Shown here piece after piece: positions 1-8,676 of a stretch of DNA of 64,000 nucleotides. Below the pieces are notes generated by a model, which searched no databases, had not been told where the DNA came from, and saw only the letters and a list, made by a program, of their open reading frames with translations. The stretch lies in NCBI GenBank assembly GCA_003223135.1, contig QHXX01000023.1, forward strand, positions 1 through 64,000, given 5' to 3'. Position 1 is the stretch's first letter. Each line of letters starts with the position of its first letter. The stretch is from Acidobacteriota bacterium. GTDB lineage: Bacteria > Acidobacteriota > Polarisedimenticolia > Gp22-AA2. The position numbers and the translations under genes were made by a program.

Positions 1-838
1 CCCACATCTTCCCGCAGCGCCCGAAACCGCTCTGCACCTCGTCGATGCACAGGCACCAGTCATGCCGGTCGCACAGGTCGCGCAGGCCGGGCAGGAAGTC
101 GTCCGGCGGGACCCACACGCCCGCCTCGCCCACGACCGGCTCGACCAGGACCCCGGCGATCCGCGACGGCGGCACCTCGTACGTCAGGATGATGTCCTCG
201 ATGTATTCGAGCGTCGCGCGGCCCGCGCCGCCGCCGCTCTTCGACTTGAGCGGAGTGCGGAAGGCATACGGGTAGGGGGCGTACACGAAGCCGTTCACCA
301 GGGGCGCGACGTCCTCGCGCACGCTCGCCTCGAGCGGCCCGGCCGCCATGGCGCCGTACGACAGCCCGTGGTACTGCCCGTAGAACGAGAGCACGAACGG
401 CCGGCCGGAGGCGCGCCGCATGACACGCAGCGCCGCCTCGACCGCTTCCGTTCCGGTCGTCAGGAAGAGGATCCGGTCGGTGCGCTTCGGGCAGACCGCC
501 AGGAGCTTCTCCGCCAGGGCCAGCCTTTGCGCGGTGTTCGCGGCGCTCGTCCAGCAGGTCACGCCGAGCTGTTTGAGCATCGTCGAGACCGCTTCCACCA
601 CCTCGGGATGGCAGTTGCCGACGTTGTTCGTCCCCCAGCCCGACCCGAAGTCGATGAAACGGTTGCCGTCGACGTCCTCGATGAGCGAACCCTCCGCCTT
701 GACCGCCATGAACAGGCGGTCTGCGGGCGACCCGTAGGCCCCCGTCGCCATGAGCTCGATCTCTTTCTGGATGAGTCGCTTGGATTCGGGACCCGGGAGA
801 GGCGTTCTGACGAGTGAAACCCTTCCCTTGGGCGGCAT
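1..838 (-). CDS. Class-III PLP aminotransferase (4-aminobutyrate aminotransferase-like), C-terminus truncated by window edge
   Basis: Minus-strand frame from ATG at 838 reads MPPKGRVSLVRTPLPGPESKRLIQKEIELMATGAYGSPADRLFMAVKAEGSLIEDVDGNRFIDFGSGWGTNNVGNCHPEVVEA...FLTTGTEAVEAALR...YGQYHGLSYGAMA...VLVEPVVGEAG...CIDEVQSGFGR. Not in the ORF track because it has no stop inside the window. Confidence 0.9.
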   Translation of the reverse strand, partial: MPPKGRVSLVRTPLPGPESKRLIQKEIELMATGAYGSPADRLFMAVKAEGSLIEDVDGNRFIDFGSGWGTNNVGNCHPEVVEAVSTMLKQLGVTCWTSAANTAQRLALAEKLLAVCPKRTDRILFLTTGTEAVEAALRVMRRASGRPFVLSFYGQYHGLSYGAMAAGPLEASVREDVAPLVNGFVYAPYPYAFRTPLKSKSGGGAGRATLEYIEDIILTYEVPPSRIAGVLVEPVVGEAGVWVPPDDFLPGLRDLCDRHDWCLCIDEVQSGFGRCGKMW

Positions 839-940
839 GGCCGGACTATAAGCCAGATGCAAGACCGCGTGTCAAGCCACAAGCGGTGCGGGGAACGACC
901 GGTCCACCCCGTGGCCTGACGCGGCGTCCCGAAGGCCGGC

Positions 941-2353
941 TCACTGGGCGGATGTTCCTCGGCTCCTCGGATGCGCCCGGCGCGCGGGGCGATTCAGCCA
1001 GTCCTTGACCTGCTGGAGCATCTCCTGCAGGCGATCGGGCTCGGCGGCGGCCAGGTCGTTCGTCTCTCCCGGATCGTCATCGATGTGGTACAGAGCGTGC
1101 CTCCCGTCCGATCCCCACTGAACCTTGTAGCCGCCGCGCCGCAGCGCGATGAGGGTGCGGTTGTAGCGCGACAGGTCCCTCTCGGGAAAGAGCTCCTGCA
1201 TCACCCTGAGGAACTCGACCGGGGGACCCACGAATTCGCCGACGATGGGCGCATCCGGCGGCCGCCCGGGGCCGGGCAGCCCCGTCCCCGGAAGGGGCAC
1301 CGCCTCGACGGTCACTCCCTCGGGGGGCGCAACACCGGCGAGGCCCAGGAGCGTCGGGTACAGGTCGTGCATCTGGACCCGCGCGTCGATCCTCTGGCCC
1401 GGCCGGATCCGGGGCGGGTAGCGCAGCAGAAGCGGCACGTGCAAAAGCGTATCGTGCACGCTCAATTTGTGGTCCATCATGTGATGGTCGCCGATGTTCT
1501 CGCCGTGGTCCCCCGCGATGGCGACGATGGTCCGGTCGAGGATGCCCTGGTCCCGCAGCAGGGACAGCACCTCGCCGGCGCGCCGGTCGGCGTAGGCGAT
1601 CTCGCCGTCGTACAGATCGTTCAGGATCGCCATGTCGTCGGCGGTGAGGTCGGAGAGGCCGACGATGTAGCGCATCTCGTCCGGGTGGCCGAGTCGGCTG
1701 AGGCGCTTCACGCGCGCCGGGTCGACGCCGGGGCGCAGGAAGCGCGATCGCTCCGGCTCCGGCGGGTGGTACGGCAGGTGCGGCTCGAAATAATTGATGA
1801 AGAGAAAGAACGGCTGGCTGCGGGCGTCAGGGTTGTCGGCGCGCCAGCGCAGAAAGCGCAGGACCTTCCCGTTGGTGAGTCCGGCCCCGGTGTCTTCCCC
1901 CTCCTGCGGGACCTCGCGCCAGGTCTCGCCGTACGTGTCGAATCCCTGCTGAAAATTGTACTCGCTCCCCAGCCACGGGTTGGCCGTATGGCCGACGGTG
2001 CGGTAGCCCGCCGCATGCAGCGTCTCGGCAAGGGTCACCGCCTCGTCGGGGAGACGCAGCGAGCCGCAGTCGGTCTTGTGGAGCGAAGGGTACTGCCCGG
2101 TGAACAGGCTGGCGTGCGCCGGCACCGTCCAGGGCGCGGGCGAGAAGGCCTGGGTGTACACGACTCCCTCGTTCGCGATCACCTGGAGGTTCGGCGCCGT
2201 CGGCCGCGCGTAGCCGTCGAATGGAAACCGGTCGCCGCGGGCCGTATCGATGATGATGAGCACGATGTTGGGGCGCGCGCTTTCGCCACAGCCGGCGAGC
2301 GCGAGCGGCAGGAAGGCCAGCAGGAAGGCTCGTTTCAGCAAGACGTCGGGCAT
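941..2353 (-). CDS. Sulfatase/alkaline-phosphatase superfamily lipoprotein
   Basis: Lipoprotein signal MPDVLLKRAFLLAFLPLALAGCG; RPNIVLIIIDTARGD metal motif; WTVPAHASLFTGQYPS; AGDHGENIGDH. Confidence 0.88.
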   Translation of the reverse strand: MPDVLLKRAFLLAFLPLALAGCGESARPNIVLIIIDTARGDRFPFDGYARPTAPNLQVIANEGVVYTQAFSPAPWTVPAHASLFTGQYPSLHKTDCGSLRLPDEAVTLAETLHAAGYRTVGHTANPWLGSEYNFQQGFDTYGETWREVPQEGEDTGAGLTNGKVLRFLRWRADNPDARSQPFFLFINYFEPHLPYHPPEPERSRFLRPGVDPARVKRLSRLGHPDEMRYIVGLSDLTADDMAILNDLYDGEIAYADRRAGEVLSLLRDQGILDRTIVAIAGDHGENIGDHHMMDHKLSVHDTLLHVPLLLRYPPRIRPGQRIDARVQMHDLYPTLLGLAGVAPPEGVTVEAVPLPGTGLPGPGRPPDAPIVGEFVGPPVEFLRVMQELFPERDLSRYNRTLIALRRGGYKVQWGSDGRHALYHIDDDPGETNDLAAAEPDRLQEMLQQVKDWLNRPARRAHPRSRGTSAQ

Positions 2354-2472
2354 CGTAGCATCGCGCCGGAGACGGGTCAAACGCCGGCGGTCCCGTCCTT
2401 GACAGACCGCGCGCCGCTGGCGAGAATGACCGCCTCGCTGTTGGGCACCCGCGACTCGACAGGAGAAACAGC

Positions 2473-3828
2473 GTGGCCCGTTCGCAGTTCCCGCCCGACT
2501 CTCCGGGCGATTATCCGAAGATCATCACGCCCCTCCCCGGCCCGCGCGCCAGGGAATTCATGGCGCGGGACGCCCGGACGGTGTCGCAGAACCTGAGCAA
2601 GGACGTCCCGCTGGTCGTGGCGCGCGCCCAGGGCATGGTCGTGGAAGACGTCGACGGCAACCGCTTTCTCGATTTCGCCGCGGGCATCTCGACCGTCTCG
2701 ACCGGCCACTGCCATCCCGAGGTCGTGAAGGCGGTGCAGGACCAGGCCGCGAAGCTCATTCACATCTGCTACACCGATTTCTATTACCCGGTGTACATCG
2801 AGCTGTGCGAGCTCTTGGCGCGGCTCGCGCCGATCACGGGCCACAAGAGGGTGTTCCTGACCAATTCGGGCGCCGAGGCGGTCGAGACCGCCATCAAGCT
2901 GGCGCGGCTGCGCACGGGCCGGCAGACGATCGTCGGTTTCTTCGGAGCGTTCCATGGCCGCACTTACGGGGCCATGACGCTCACGGCGAGCAAACCGGTC
3001 CAGAGGAAGGGGTATGGCCCGTTCGTGCCGGAGGTCCTGCACACCCACTACGCCTACTGCTATCGCTGCCCCGTCAACCGGGAGCCCGAATCCTGCTCGG
3101 TCGAGTGCCTGGAGCTTCTGACCGAATCGTACTTCCACCACTCGGTCGACCCGGAGGAAGTGGCGGCGGTCATCGTCGAGCCGGTCCAGGGCGAGGGAGG
3201 CTTCATCCCGCCGCACCGCGACTTCCTGCCGCGGCTCCAGGAGGTCTGCCGGGCGAACGGCATCCTCCTGATCGCCGACGAGGTGCAGAGCGGGATGGGA
3301 CGGACAGGGCGGCTGTTCGCCTTCGAGCACTACGGCATCGACCCCGACATGATCATCCTGGCCAAAGGCATCGCCTCGGGGATGCCGCTTTCCGCCGTCA
3401 TCGCCCGCGACGACGTCATGAAGTGGAACGACGGGGGGCACGGCTCGACCTTCGGCGGCAACCCGTTGTCCTGCGCCGCGGCCGTCGCGACGCTCCGCCT
3501 GCTCCAGGATGGCCTCATCGAGAACGCGGGTCGCGTCGGCTCTTACCTCATCGGAAAGCTGCAGGAACTTCAGAGGAAGCACCGTCTCATCGGGGACGTC
3601 CGCGGGCTCGGCCTGATGGTCGGGATCGAAGTCGTCTCCGACCGGGCGAAGCGCACTCCGGCCCCGCGCGAGCGCCACCTGGTGATCGAGAAGGCGTTCG
3701 AGCGCGGCCTCCTCACGCTGCCGTGCGGGGCGTCGACGATCAGACTGTCCCCCCCGCTGATCGCCCGCGAGCCGGATGTCGACAAGGCCGTGGCGATCCT
3801 CGACGCCGCGTTCGGGGCCGCCGGCTGA
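2473..3828 (+). CDS. Class-III aminotransferase (4-aminobutyrate/acetylornithine aminotransferase-like) with internal Cys cluster
   Basis: VEDVDGNRFLDFAAGISTVSTGHCHPEVV, FLTNSGAEAVETAIKLAR, GAFHGRTYGAMTLTASKP, LIADEVQSGMGRTGRLFAFEHYGIDPDMIILAKGI; YCYRCPVNREPESCSVECLE. Confidence 0.93.
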   Translation: MARSQFPPDSPGDYPKIITPLPGPRAREFMARDARTVSQNLSKDVPLVVARAQGMVVEDVDGNRFLDFAAGISTVSTGHCHPEVVKAVQDQAAKLIHICYTDFYYPVYIELCELLARLAPITGHKRVFLTNSGAEAVETAIKLARLRTGRQTIVGFFGAFHGRTYGAMTLTASKPVQRKGYGPFVPEVLHTHYAYCYRCPVNREPESCSVECLELLTESYFHHSVDPEEVAAVIVEPVQGEGGFIPPHRDFLPRLQEVCRANGILLIADEVQSGMGRTGRLFAFEHYGIDPDMIILAKGIASGMPLSAVIARDDVMKWNDGGHGSTFGGNPLSCAAAVATLRLLQDGLIENAGRVGSYLIGKLQELQRKHRLIGDVRGLGLMVGIEVVSDRAKRTPAPRERHLVIEKAFERGLLTLPCGASTIRLSPPLIAREPDVDKAVAILDAAFGAAG

Positions 3829-3879
3829 GCAGGCGCGGCGCGCCGTTTCAGTTGGTTTCCGCTTCCCGCCTGCCTGGTT

Positions 3880-4425
3880 TCAGGCCGCCTTCAGGTGGTT
3901 GTCGATCTGCTGCAGGGAATCGCTGAGCTTCGGCTGCAGGTCGCGCAAGCGGTCCAGAAGTGTCTTGCGGAAAAACAGGTAGCGCTTCTCCGACGCCTCG
4001 GACGGGCGGGCCAGCCGCTCGAAGTAGGCCTCGAGGAGGCTCTGGTACAGGTCGTTGGCCGCCCAGATCCTGTTGTAGGAGGAGAGGATCGGGTGGACGA
4101 GCTCGACCTCCATGTTGTCGAGGAGAGACGAGTTGACCGACACCTTCCAGGCCGACACCTCGAACAGAGGGTAAGGCAGGTTCCCCTTGGGGAGCTCCGC
4201 CAGCGCCGCCGTCAGGGACGTGCTGTTCCTCTTCAATTCCCGCTCGATGAACTCCAGGAATTTGCGACGCTGCTCCTTGACCTTGCGCCTCGTGTTGAAG
4301 TGGCTCATGACGCTGGTCAGCACCAACCCGAAGATGAGCGTCAGCAGGATGCCGGCGAGCATGTTGGAGGTGAAGCTCACCCAGAAGTCGTAATCGCTCA
4401 GCATGGTGGTCAGCATCGAGGACAT
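3880..4425 (-). CDS. Hypothetical membrane-anchored protein (one N-terminal TM helix, coiled-coil-like cytosolic part)
   Basis: MSSMLTTMLSDYDFWVSFTSNMLAGILLTLIFGLVLTSVMSHFNTRRKVKEQRRKFLEFIEREL...; start at 4425 chosen because the longer ORF runs back into the tRNA-Cys gene. Confidence 0.6.
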   Translation of the reverse strand: MSSMLTTMLSDYDFWVSFTSNMLAGILLTLIFGLVLTSVMSHFNTRRKVKEQRRKFLEFIERELKRNSTSLTAALAELPKGNLPYPLFEVSAWKVSVNSSLLDNMEVELVHPILSSYNRIWAANDLYQSLLEAYFERLARPSEASEKRYLFFRKTLLDRLRDLQPKLSDSLQQIDNHLKAA

Positions 4426-4484
4426 CCCGCAGACAAAAATAATCCCGGCGGGCCGGAAAGCAAGCGGAGGGAGCGGGAGTCGGG

Positions 4485-4559
4485 TGGAGGCGGCGATCGG
4501 AATCGAACCGATGTATCGAGGTTTTGCAGACCTCTGCCTTACCGCTTGGCTACGCCGCC
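4485..4559 (-). tRNA. tRNA-Cys (anticodon GCA), CCA encoded
   Basis: Minus strand GGCGGCGTAGCCAAGCGGTAAGGCAGAGGTCTGCAAAACCTCGATACATCGGTTCGATTCCGATCGCCGCCTCCA; cloverleaf stems pair. Confidence 0.95.
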
Positions 4560-4600
4560 GGCCCGAGAACCCTGAATGCGGAACCGTCCGCACATGGAGC

Positions 4601-4627
4601 GGGCCGGCCCCCGGCGGGGGCCGGCCC
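4601..4627. repeat. Perfect 12-bp inverted repeat (GC-only hairpin) between two tRNA genes
   Basis: GGGCCGGCCCCC-GGC-GGGGGCCGGCCC; arms are exact reverse complements with a 3-nt loop. Confidence 0.9.
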
Positions 4628-4633
4628 ACAGAT

Positions 4634-4708
<75 letters not shown>

Positions 4709-4787
4709 TCGCGCCCGGGTGCGCCAGGCGCCCGAAGATATTACCGGGCGATTCCGGAGAGTGTCAAGGAGAGCGGGAGACGGTGCT

Positions 4788-5207
4788 TCAGCGGGCTTCG
4801 AAGGCATCGCGAATGAGGCGGATACGGGGAGGAGCACCCCCGGACTCGAGGACCTCCACCACGTCGAATCTGCAGGCGCGATCGGCGGCACCTCGGCGCG
4901 CCAGGTAGAGGGAGGCCACGCCGGCGATCCGGGACCGCTTGCGGCCATCCACCGCCTCGGCGGGCTGCCCGAAGGCCAGTGACGAGCGCGTCTTGACCTC
5001 GACGAAGACCAGCGTGTCGCCCTCCTCGGCGATGAAATCGATCTCCGCGGTGCGCGTCCGGTATCGACGCTCCAGAATGCGGTAGCCGAGAGACACGAGG
5101 TAGCGCTCGGCCGCTTCCTCGCCTCGACGTCCGAGGCGGATGTGCCGGGCGGAGCGCGGGGCGTAGGGCGGCCTCTCCTCGCCGAGACGCACGGCCGGTG
5201 GGATCAC
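4788..5207 (-). CDS. yraN: UPF0102/YraN family endonuclease-like protein
   Basis: LGRRGEEAAERYLVSLGYRILERRYRTRTAEIDFIAEEGDTLVFVEVKTRSS...EAVDGRKRSRI: E-x-D-x(n)-VEVK nuclease-like core. Confidence 0.9.
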   Translation of the reverse strand: MIPPAVRLGEERPPYAPRSARHIRLGRRGEEAAERYLVSLGYRILERRYRTRTAEIDFIAEEGDTLVFVEVKTRSSLAFGQPAEAVDGRKRSRIAGVASLYLARRGAADRACRFDVVEVLESGGAPPRIRLIRDAFEAR

Positions 5208-5797
5208 GGTTCGTCCTCCGGCGCGTCCAATCCATCGGGGCGCTCTTCAACCTCGGGCCCCGGTGTCACCCGGCGCCCGCCGCCCAGCGCCTCCTGGATC
5301 CGCCGCTGCATGACCCGGCGGAGACGCGCCTCGAAAAACACCATGCGAGCCTGCTGCCGCGGGGTGAGACTCCGGTCGATCGCCTCACGCAGACCCTCTT
5401 CCCTGCCGCGGAAGTCGTCCTCGAGCGCCCTGAGGTCCCGCAGCGCGCGGCCGATCTCCTGGTCACCGGCCGTTTCGTCCAGAAGGAGATTCCGCACCCG
5501 GGCCATCGCGTCCCGCCGCCGCGCGGCATGGTCGCGTCGCGCCTCGAGGAGCTCCTGAACCCGCGGGATCACCTTCGCTTCCTGGTCAGAGGTCAAGTGC
5601 AATGCCACCTTCATCCGGGCGATGACCATCTGCTCCATCGCCTGGCGCACCTCCTCGGCCCGGGCAGAGGCCTGGCGGGGGCCGGCACGAGGCCCGGCAG
5701 GTCTCCCCCCTGGCGATTGCGCCGCCCCGACCATGGCGAAGGCCAGGAGGCCGATAAGCGCTCCAGCCGCCCGCCTTGCGATCAAGATTTCTCGCAT
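5204..5797 (-). CDS. Periplasmic Spy/CpxP (LTxxQ-like) family protein
   Basis: Signal peptide MREILIARRAAGALIGLLAFAMVGAAQS, then helical MKVALHLTSDQEAKVIPRVQELLEARRD...REAIDRSLTPRQQARMVFFEARLRRVMQ. Stop overlaps yraN start. Confidence 0.72.
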   Translation of the reverse strand: MREILIARRAAGALIGLLAFAMVGAAQSPGGRPAGPRAGPRQASARAEEVRQAMEQMVIARMKVALHLTSDQEAKVIPRVQELLEARRDHAARRRDAMARVRNLLLDETAGDQEIGRALRDLRALEDDFRGREEGLREAIDRSLTPRQQARMVFFEARLRRVMQRRIQEALGGGRRVTPGPEVEERPDGLDAPEDEP

Positions 5798-5856
5798 CCG
5801 AATGACTCCTCCTTCTTCCTGGCTCCCTCTCCGTCTGCCCGGCGACCGGCCGGGAC

Positions 5857-6456
5857 CTAGGAGCGTGGATCGAGCAGGCCGTCCGAAAGTCGACGATCCT
5901 CTTCCGGCGACAGGTCGCCGACCCTGCCGGTTCCTTCGAGCGCATCGGCGGGGGCGATGTCGTCCAGGATCGTGTCGATCTCGCGCGGGTCCTGCCCCTC
6001 CGCCACCCCCCGTTGGAGCGCTTCCCTGAGGTGCGCCTCCGCCTGCTCGACGGTCAGGGCGCGCACCGACGGCGTCGTGGCGGCGCCGTCCGCGCCTCCG
6101 CCCGCGGCCCGCCCCGGGGCCGGCCCACGGCGCGTCTGCAGGAGGGCGAGACCAGCCACGACAATCGTCGCGGCCGCGATCGCCGCCGTCAGGCCCAGCC
6201 AACGCCTGCGCCTGCGGGCGGCGGCGATGCGCTCGCGCAGGCGGCCGCCGAATGAAGACCAGTAGACAGGACCCGGGTCGGGCACATCGTCGGTCGCGAG
6301 GAGATCGAGCGCCCGTCGCGCGCGCTCCGCGTCCGATGCGCAGGCTGCGCACGCGCCCAGGTGTTCCTCGAAAAGGCGGCGATCGTCCTGATCGATTTCG
6401 CCGGAGAGCCATGGCGCGATCCGTTCGCGAACCTCGGCGCACATCATGCGTGTCAC
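5857..6456 (-). CDS. Anti-sigma factor with zf-HC2-like N-terminus and one TM helix
   Basis: MMCAEVRERIAPWLSGEIDQDDRRLFEEHLGACAACASDAERAR...RWLGLTAAIAAATIVVAGLALL; ATGA overlap with sigma-factor gene. Confidence 0.85.
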   Translation of the reverse strand: MTRMMCAEVRERIAPWLSGEIDQDDRRLFEEHLGACAACASDAERARRALDLLATDDVPDPGPVYWSSFGGRLRERIAAARRRRRWLGLTAAIAAATIVVAGLALLQTRRGPAPGRAAGGGADGAATTPSVRALTVEQAEAHLREALQRGVAEGQDPREIDTILDDIAPADALEGTGRVGDLSPEEDRRLSDGLLDPRS

Positions 6457-7013
6457 GCCTCCCCGCGGCGCGGGCCGGTCCCCGGCGCCAGCCGGGTCCT
6501 GAGATTGCGCACCGCCTGGAAGAACGTCGCCTTGGCGGTACCGATCGACATGCCGGCCGCCTGGGCGATCTCGGCAAACTTCATCCCCTCGTAGACCTTC
6601 AGGATCAGGACCTGCCTCTGGCGGCGGGGCAGGTCTCGGACTGCCAGACGGACCTCGCGCCTGAGAGCCGCCTCCGGGCCGGCCGCCTCCTCCTTCGGCG
6701 GAGCCGCCTTCTCGATCGGCACGGTCGTGACCCGCGCGCGGCGCGCGCTGAGCGCCAGGTTGATCACGATGCGCGTGATCCAGGTGCGAAAGCTGGCGTC
6801 GCCCCGGAAGCCGGGTAGGGCGCGGTACGCTCTCAAGAATGCCTCCTGTGAGACATCGTCCGCCTCTTCGTGGCTCCCGAGGAGCCGGTACGCGACCCGG
6901 TAGACCGCCAGCCGGTGCCGCAGCACCAGCGCGTCGAACGCCGACCCGTCCCCTCGGAGGTAGCGGGCCACGAGCTCGCCGTCGCTGTCCTGACTCTCGG
7001 GGCCAACCTCCAT
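6453..7013 (-). CDS. ECF RNA polymerase sigma factor (sigma-70 family)
   Basis: DSDGELVARYLRGDGSAFDALVLRHRLAVYRVAYRLLGSHEEADDVSQEAFLRAYRALPGFRGDASFRTWITRIVINLA...LPRRQRQVLILKVYEGMKFAEIAQAAGMSIGTAKATFFQAVRNLR. Confidence 0.95.
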   Translation of the reverse strand: MEVGPESQDSDGELVARYLRGDGSAFDALVLRHRLAVYRVAYRLLGSHEEADDVSQEAFLRAYRALPGFRGDASFRTWITRIVINLALSARRARVTTVPIEKAAPPKEEAAGPEAALRREVRLAVRDLPRRQRQVLILKVYEGMKFAEIAQAAGMSIGTAKATFFQAVRNLRTRLAPGTGPRRGEA

Positions 7014-7108
7014 CGCCTCCTCTGTAGCCTTAGACCGGGCAGGGGACGGGGCGGTTTAGCCGGGGGCGGGTCGCGGGGCGAAGGGGCCCGGGGGGAGGGG
7101 CGCCGGTC

Positions 7109-8503
7109 CTACTTGCGCTTCCAACGCACGCCCTGCGGGGTGTCCTCGAGGATGACGCCGCGGCCCAGGAGCTCGTCGCGGATGCGATCGGCCGCGGCAA
7201 AATCCTTGCGAGCGCGGGCCTCAGCCCGCTTCCTGATGAGCGCCTCGATATCCGTGTCGAGGTCGGCGCGCTGCCCCGGGCGGATCCCGAAGATCGTCTC
7301 GAAGGCGCGCAGGACCCCGCGCGTGGCCATAAGATCCCTCTCTCCGAACCTTCCGGCGTCGACGGCGCTGTGGGTCTCACGGACGAGATCGAACAGGTGG
7401 CCCAGCGCCCCGGCGGTATTGAGGTCGGCGTCGAGCGCATCGGTCATTCCCTGCAGCACCTTCTCGGCCTTCACAGCCAGGTCGCCCCCGCCCGTCGTCA
7501 GGGACGGAGTCGCCGCTTCGAGCCGCAGGGCGAGGTCGTCGAGCCGCCCAAGGGCCGCTCCGGCCTGGGAGAGCCCCTCGACCGTGAAGTTGAGAGGCTT
7601 GCGGTAATGCACCGACAGCAGCATGTAGCGAAGGGCGCGCATGTCGTGGCCGCGCGCGGCGAGATCGCGGAGGGTGAAGAAGTTCCCCTTGGACTTCGAC
7701 ATCTTCTCGCCGTCCACGATCAGGTGGGCGGCGTGCAGCCAGTAGCGGACGAAGGGCTTGCCGGTGGCCGCCTCGCTCTGGGCGATCTCATTCTCATGGT
7801 GCGGAAAAATGTTGTCCACGCCCCCGGTGTGGATGTCGAAGGTTTCCCCGAGCAGCTTCATCGACATCGCCGAGCACTCGATGTGCCAGCCGGGCCTGCC
7901 GCGTCCGATCTCCGTGTCCCAGTACGGCTCGTCGTCCTTGGGAGCCTTCCAGACGGCGAAGTCCCGCGGGTTGTCCTTCTCGTATTCATCCGAGTCGATG
8001 CGCGCCTGGCCCGCGCCGGCCGCCGGGTCGACGCGGGACAACCGGCCGTAGCCGGGGAAGGTGGAGATCTTGAAGTAAAGCGACCCGCGGCTCTCGTAGA
8101 CATGCGCCTTCTCCTGGAGCCTGCGGACGAGCCGCGCCATCTCAGGGATGTACGCGGTCGCACGCGGGTAGTGTTCGGCCTTTTCGATCCCCAGCGCGGC
8201 GACGTCCTCGAAGAACGCCTCGATGTACTTGCGCGTGTAGTCGGCGAGCGTCAGGCCCGCCTCGCGCGCATTGGCGATCGTCTTGTCGTCCACGTCGGTC
8301 AGGTTCATCGCCTGGGTGACGCGGTAGCCGCGATGCTGAAGGTACCGGCGGAGCAGGTCTTCCCAGAGATAGGTCCGGAAGTTGCCGATGTGGGCGTAGT
8401 CGTAGACCGTGGGCCCGCAGGTGTACAGGCGCACTTCTCCCGTGTTGAGAGGAACGAACTCCTCCTCCTGGCGGGTCAGGGTGTTGTAGAAGCGAAGCGC
8501 CAT
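7109..8503 (-). CDS. cysS: Cysteinyl-tRNA synthetase
   Basis: [93 protein letters not shown]. Confidence 0.98.
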   Translation of the reverse strand: MALRFYNTLTRQEEEFVPLNTGEVRLYTCGPTVYDYAHIGNFRTYLWEDLLRRYLQHRGYRVTQAMNLTDVDDKTIANAREAGLTLADYTRKYIEAFFEDVAALGIEKAEHYPRATAYIPEMARLVRRLQEKAHVYESRGSLYFKISTFPGYGRLSRVDPAAGAGQARIDSDEYEKDNPRDFAVWKAPKDDEPYWDTEIGRGRPGWHIECSAMSMKLLGETFDIHTGGVDNIFPHHENEIAQSEAATGKPFVRYWLHAAHLIVDGEKMSKSKGNFFTLRDLAARGHDMRALRYMLLSVHYRKPLNFTVEGLSQAGAALGRLDDLALRLEAATPSLTTGGGDLAVKAEKVLQGMTDALDADLNTAGALGHLFDLVRETHSAVDAGRFGERDLMATRGVLRAFETIFGIRPGQRADLDTDIEALIRKRAEARARKDFAAADRIRDELLGRGVILEDTPQGVRWKRK

Positions 8504-8676
8504 GGGCCTCAGCAGCGGGGCATGTCGGCCGCCGAGTCTAACCCGGAGCCCTCAAGCTGTCAACGAAAGGCCGGACCAGGAGGGCCGTTCCCGGAACTGT
8601 GGGGAGCGGGCGGCGCGCACGCGCGCCAAGCCGCCGCGCGAAAAGCCGTACCTCGGGGGTGAATCTGCCCGCGACC

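Noticed and set aside
971-2596. 541-aa plus-strand ORF
   Set aside because: Antisense of sulfatase-like gene and overlapping the aminotransferase start.
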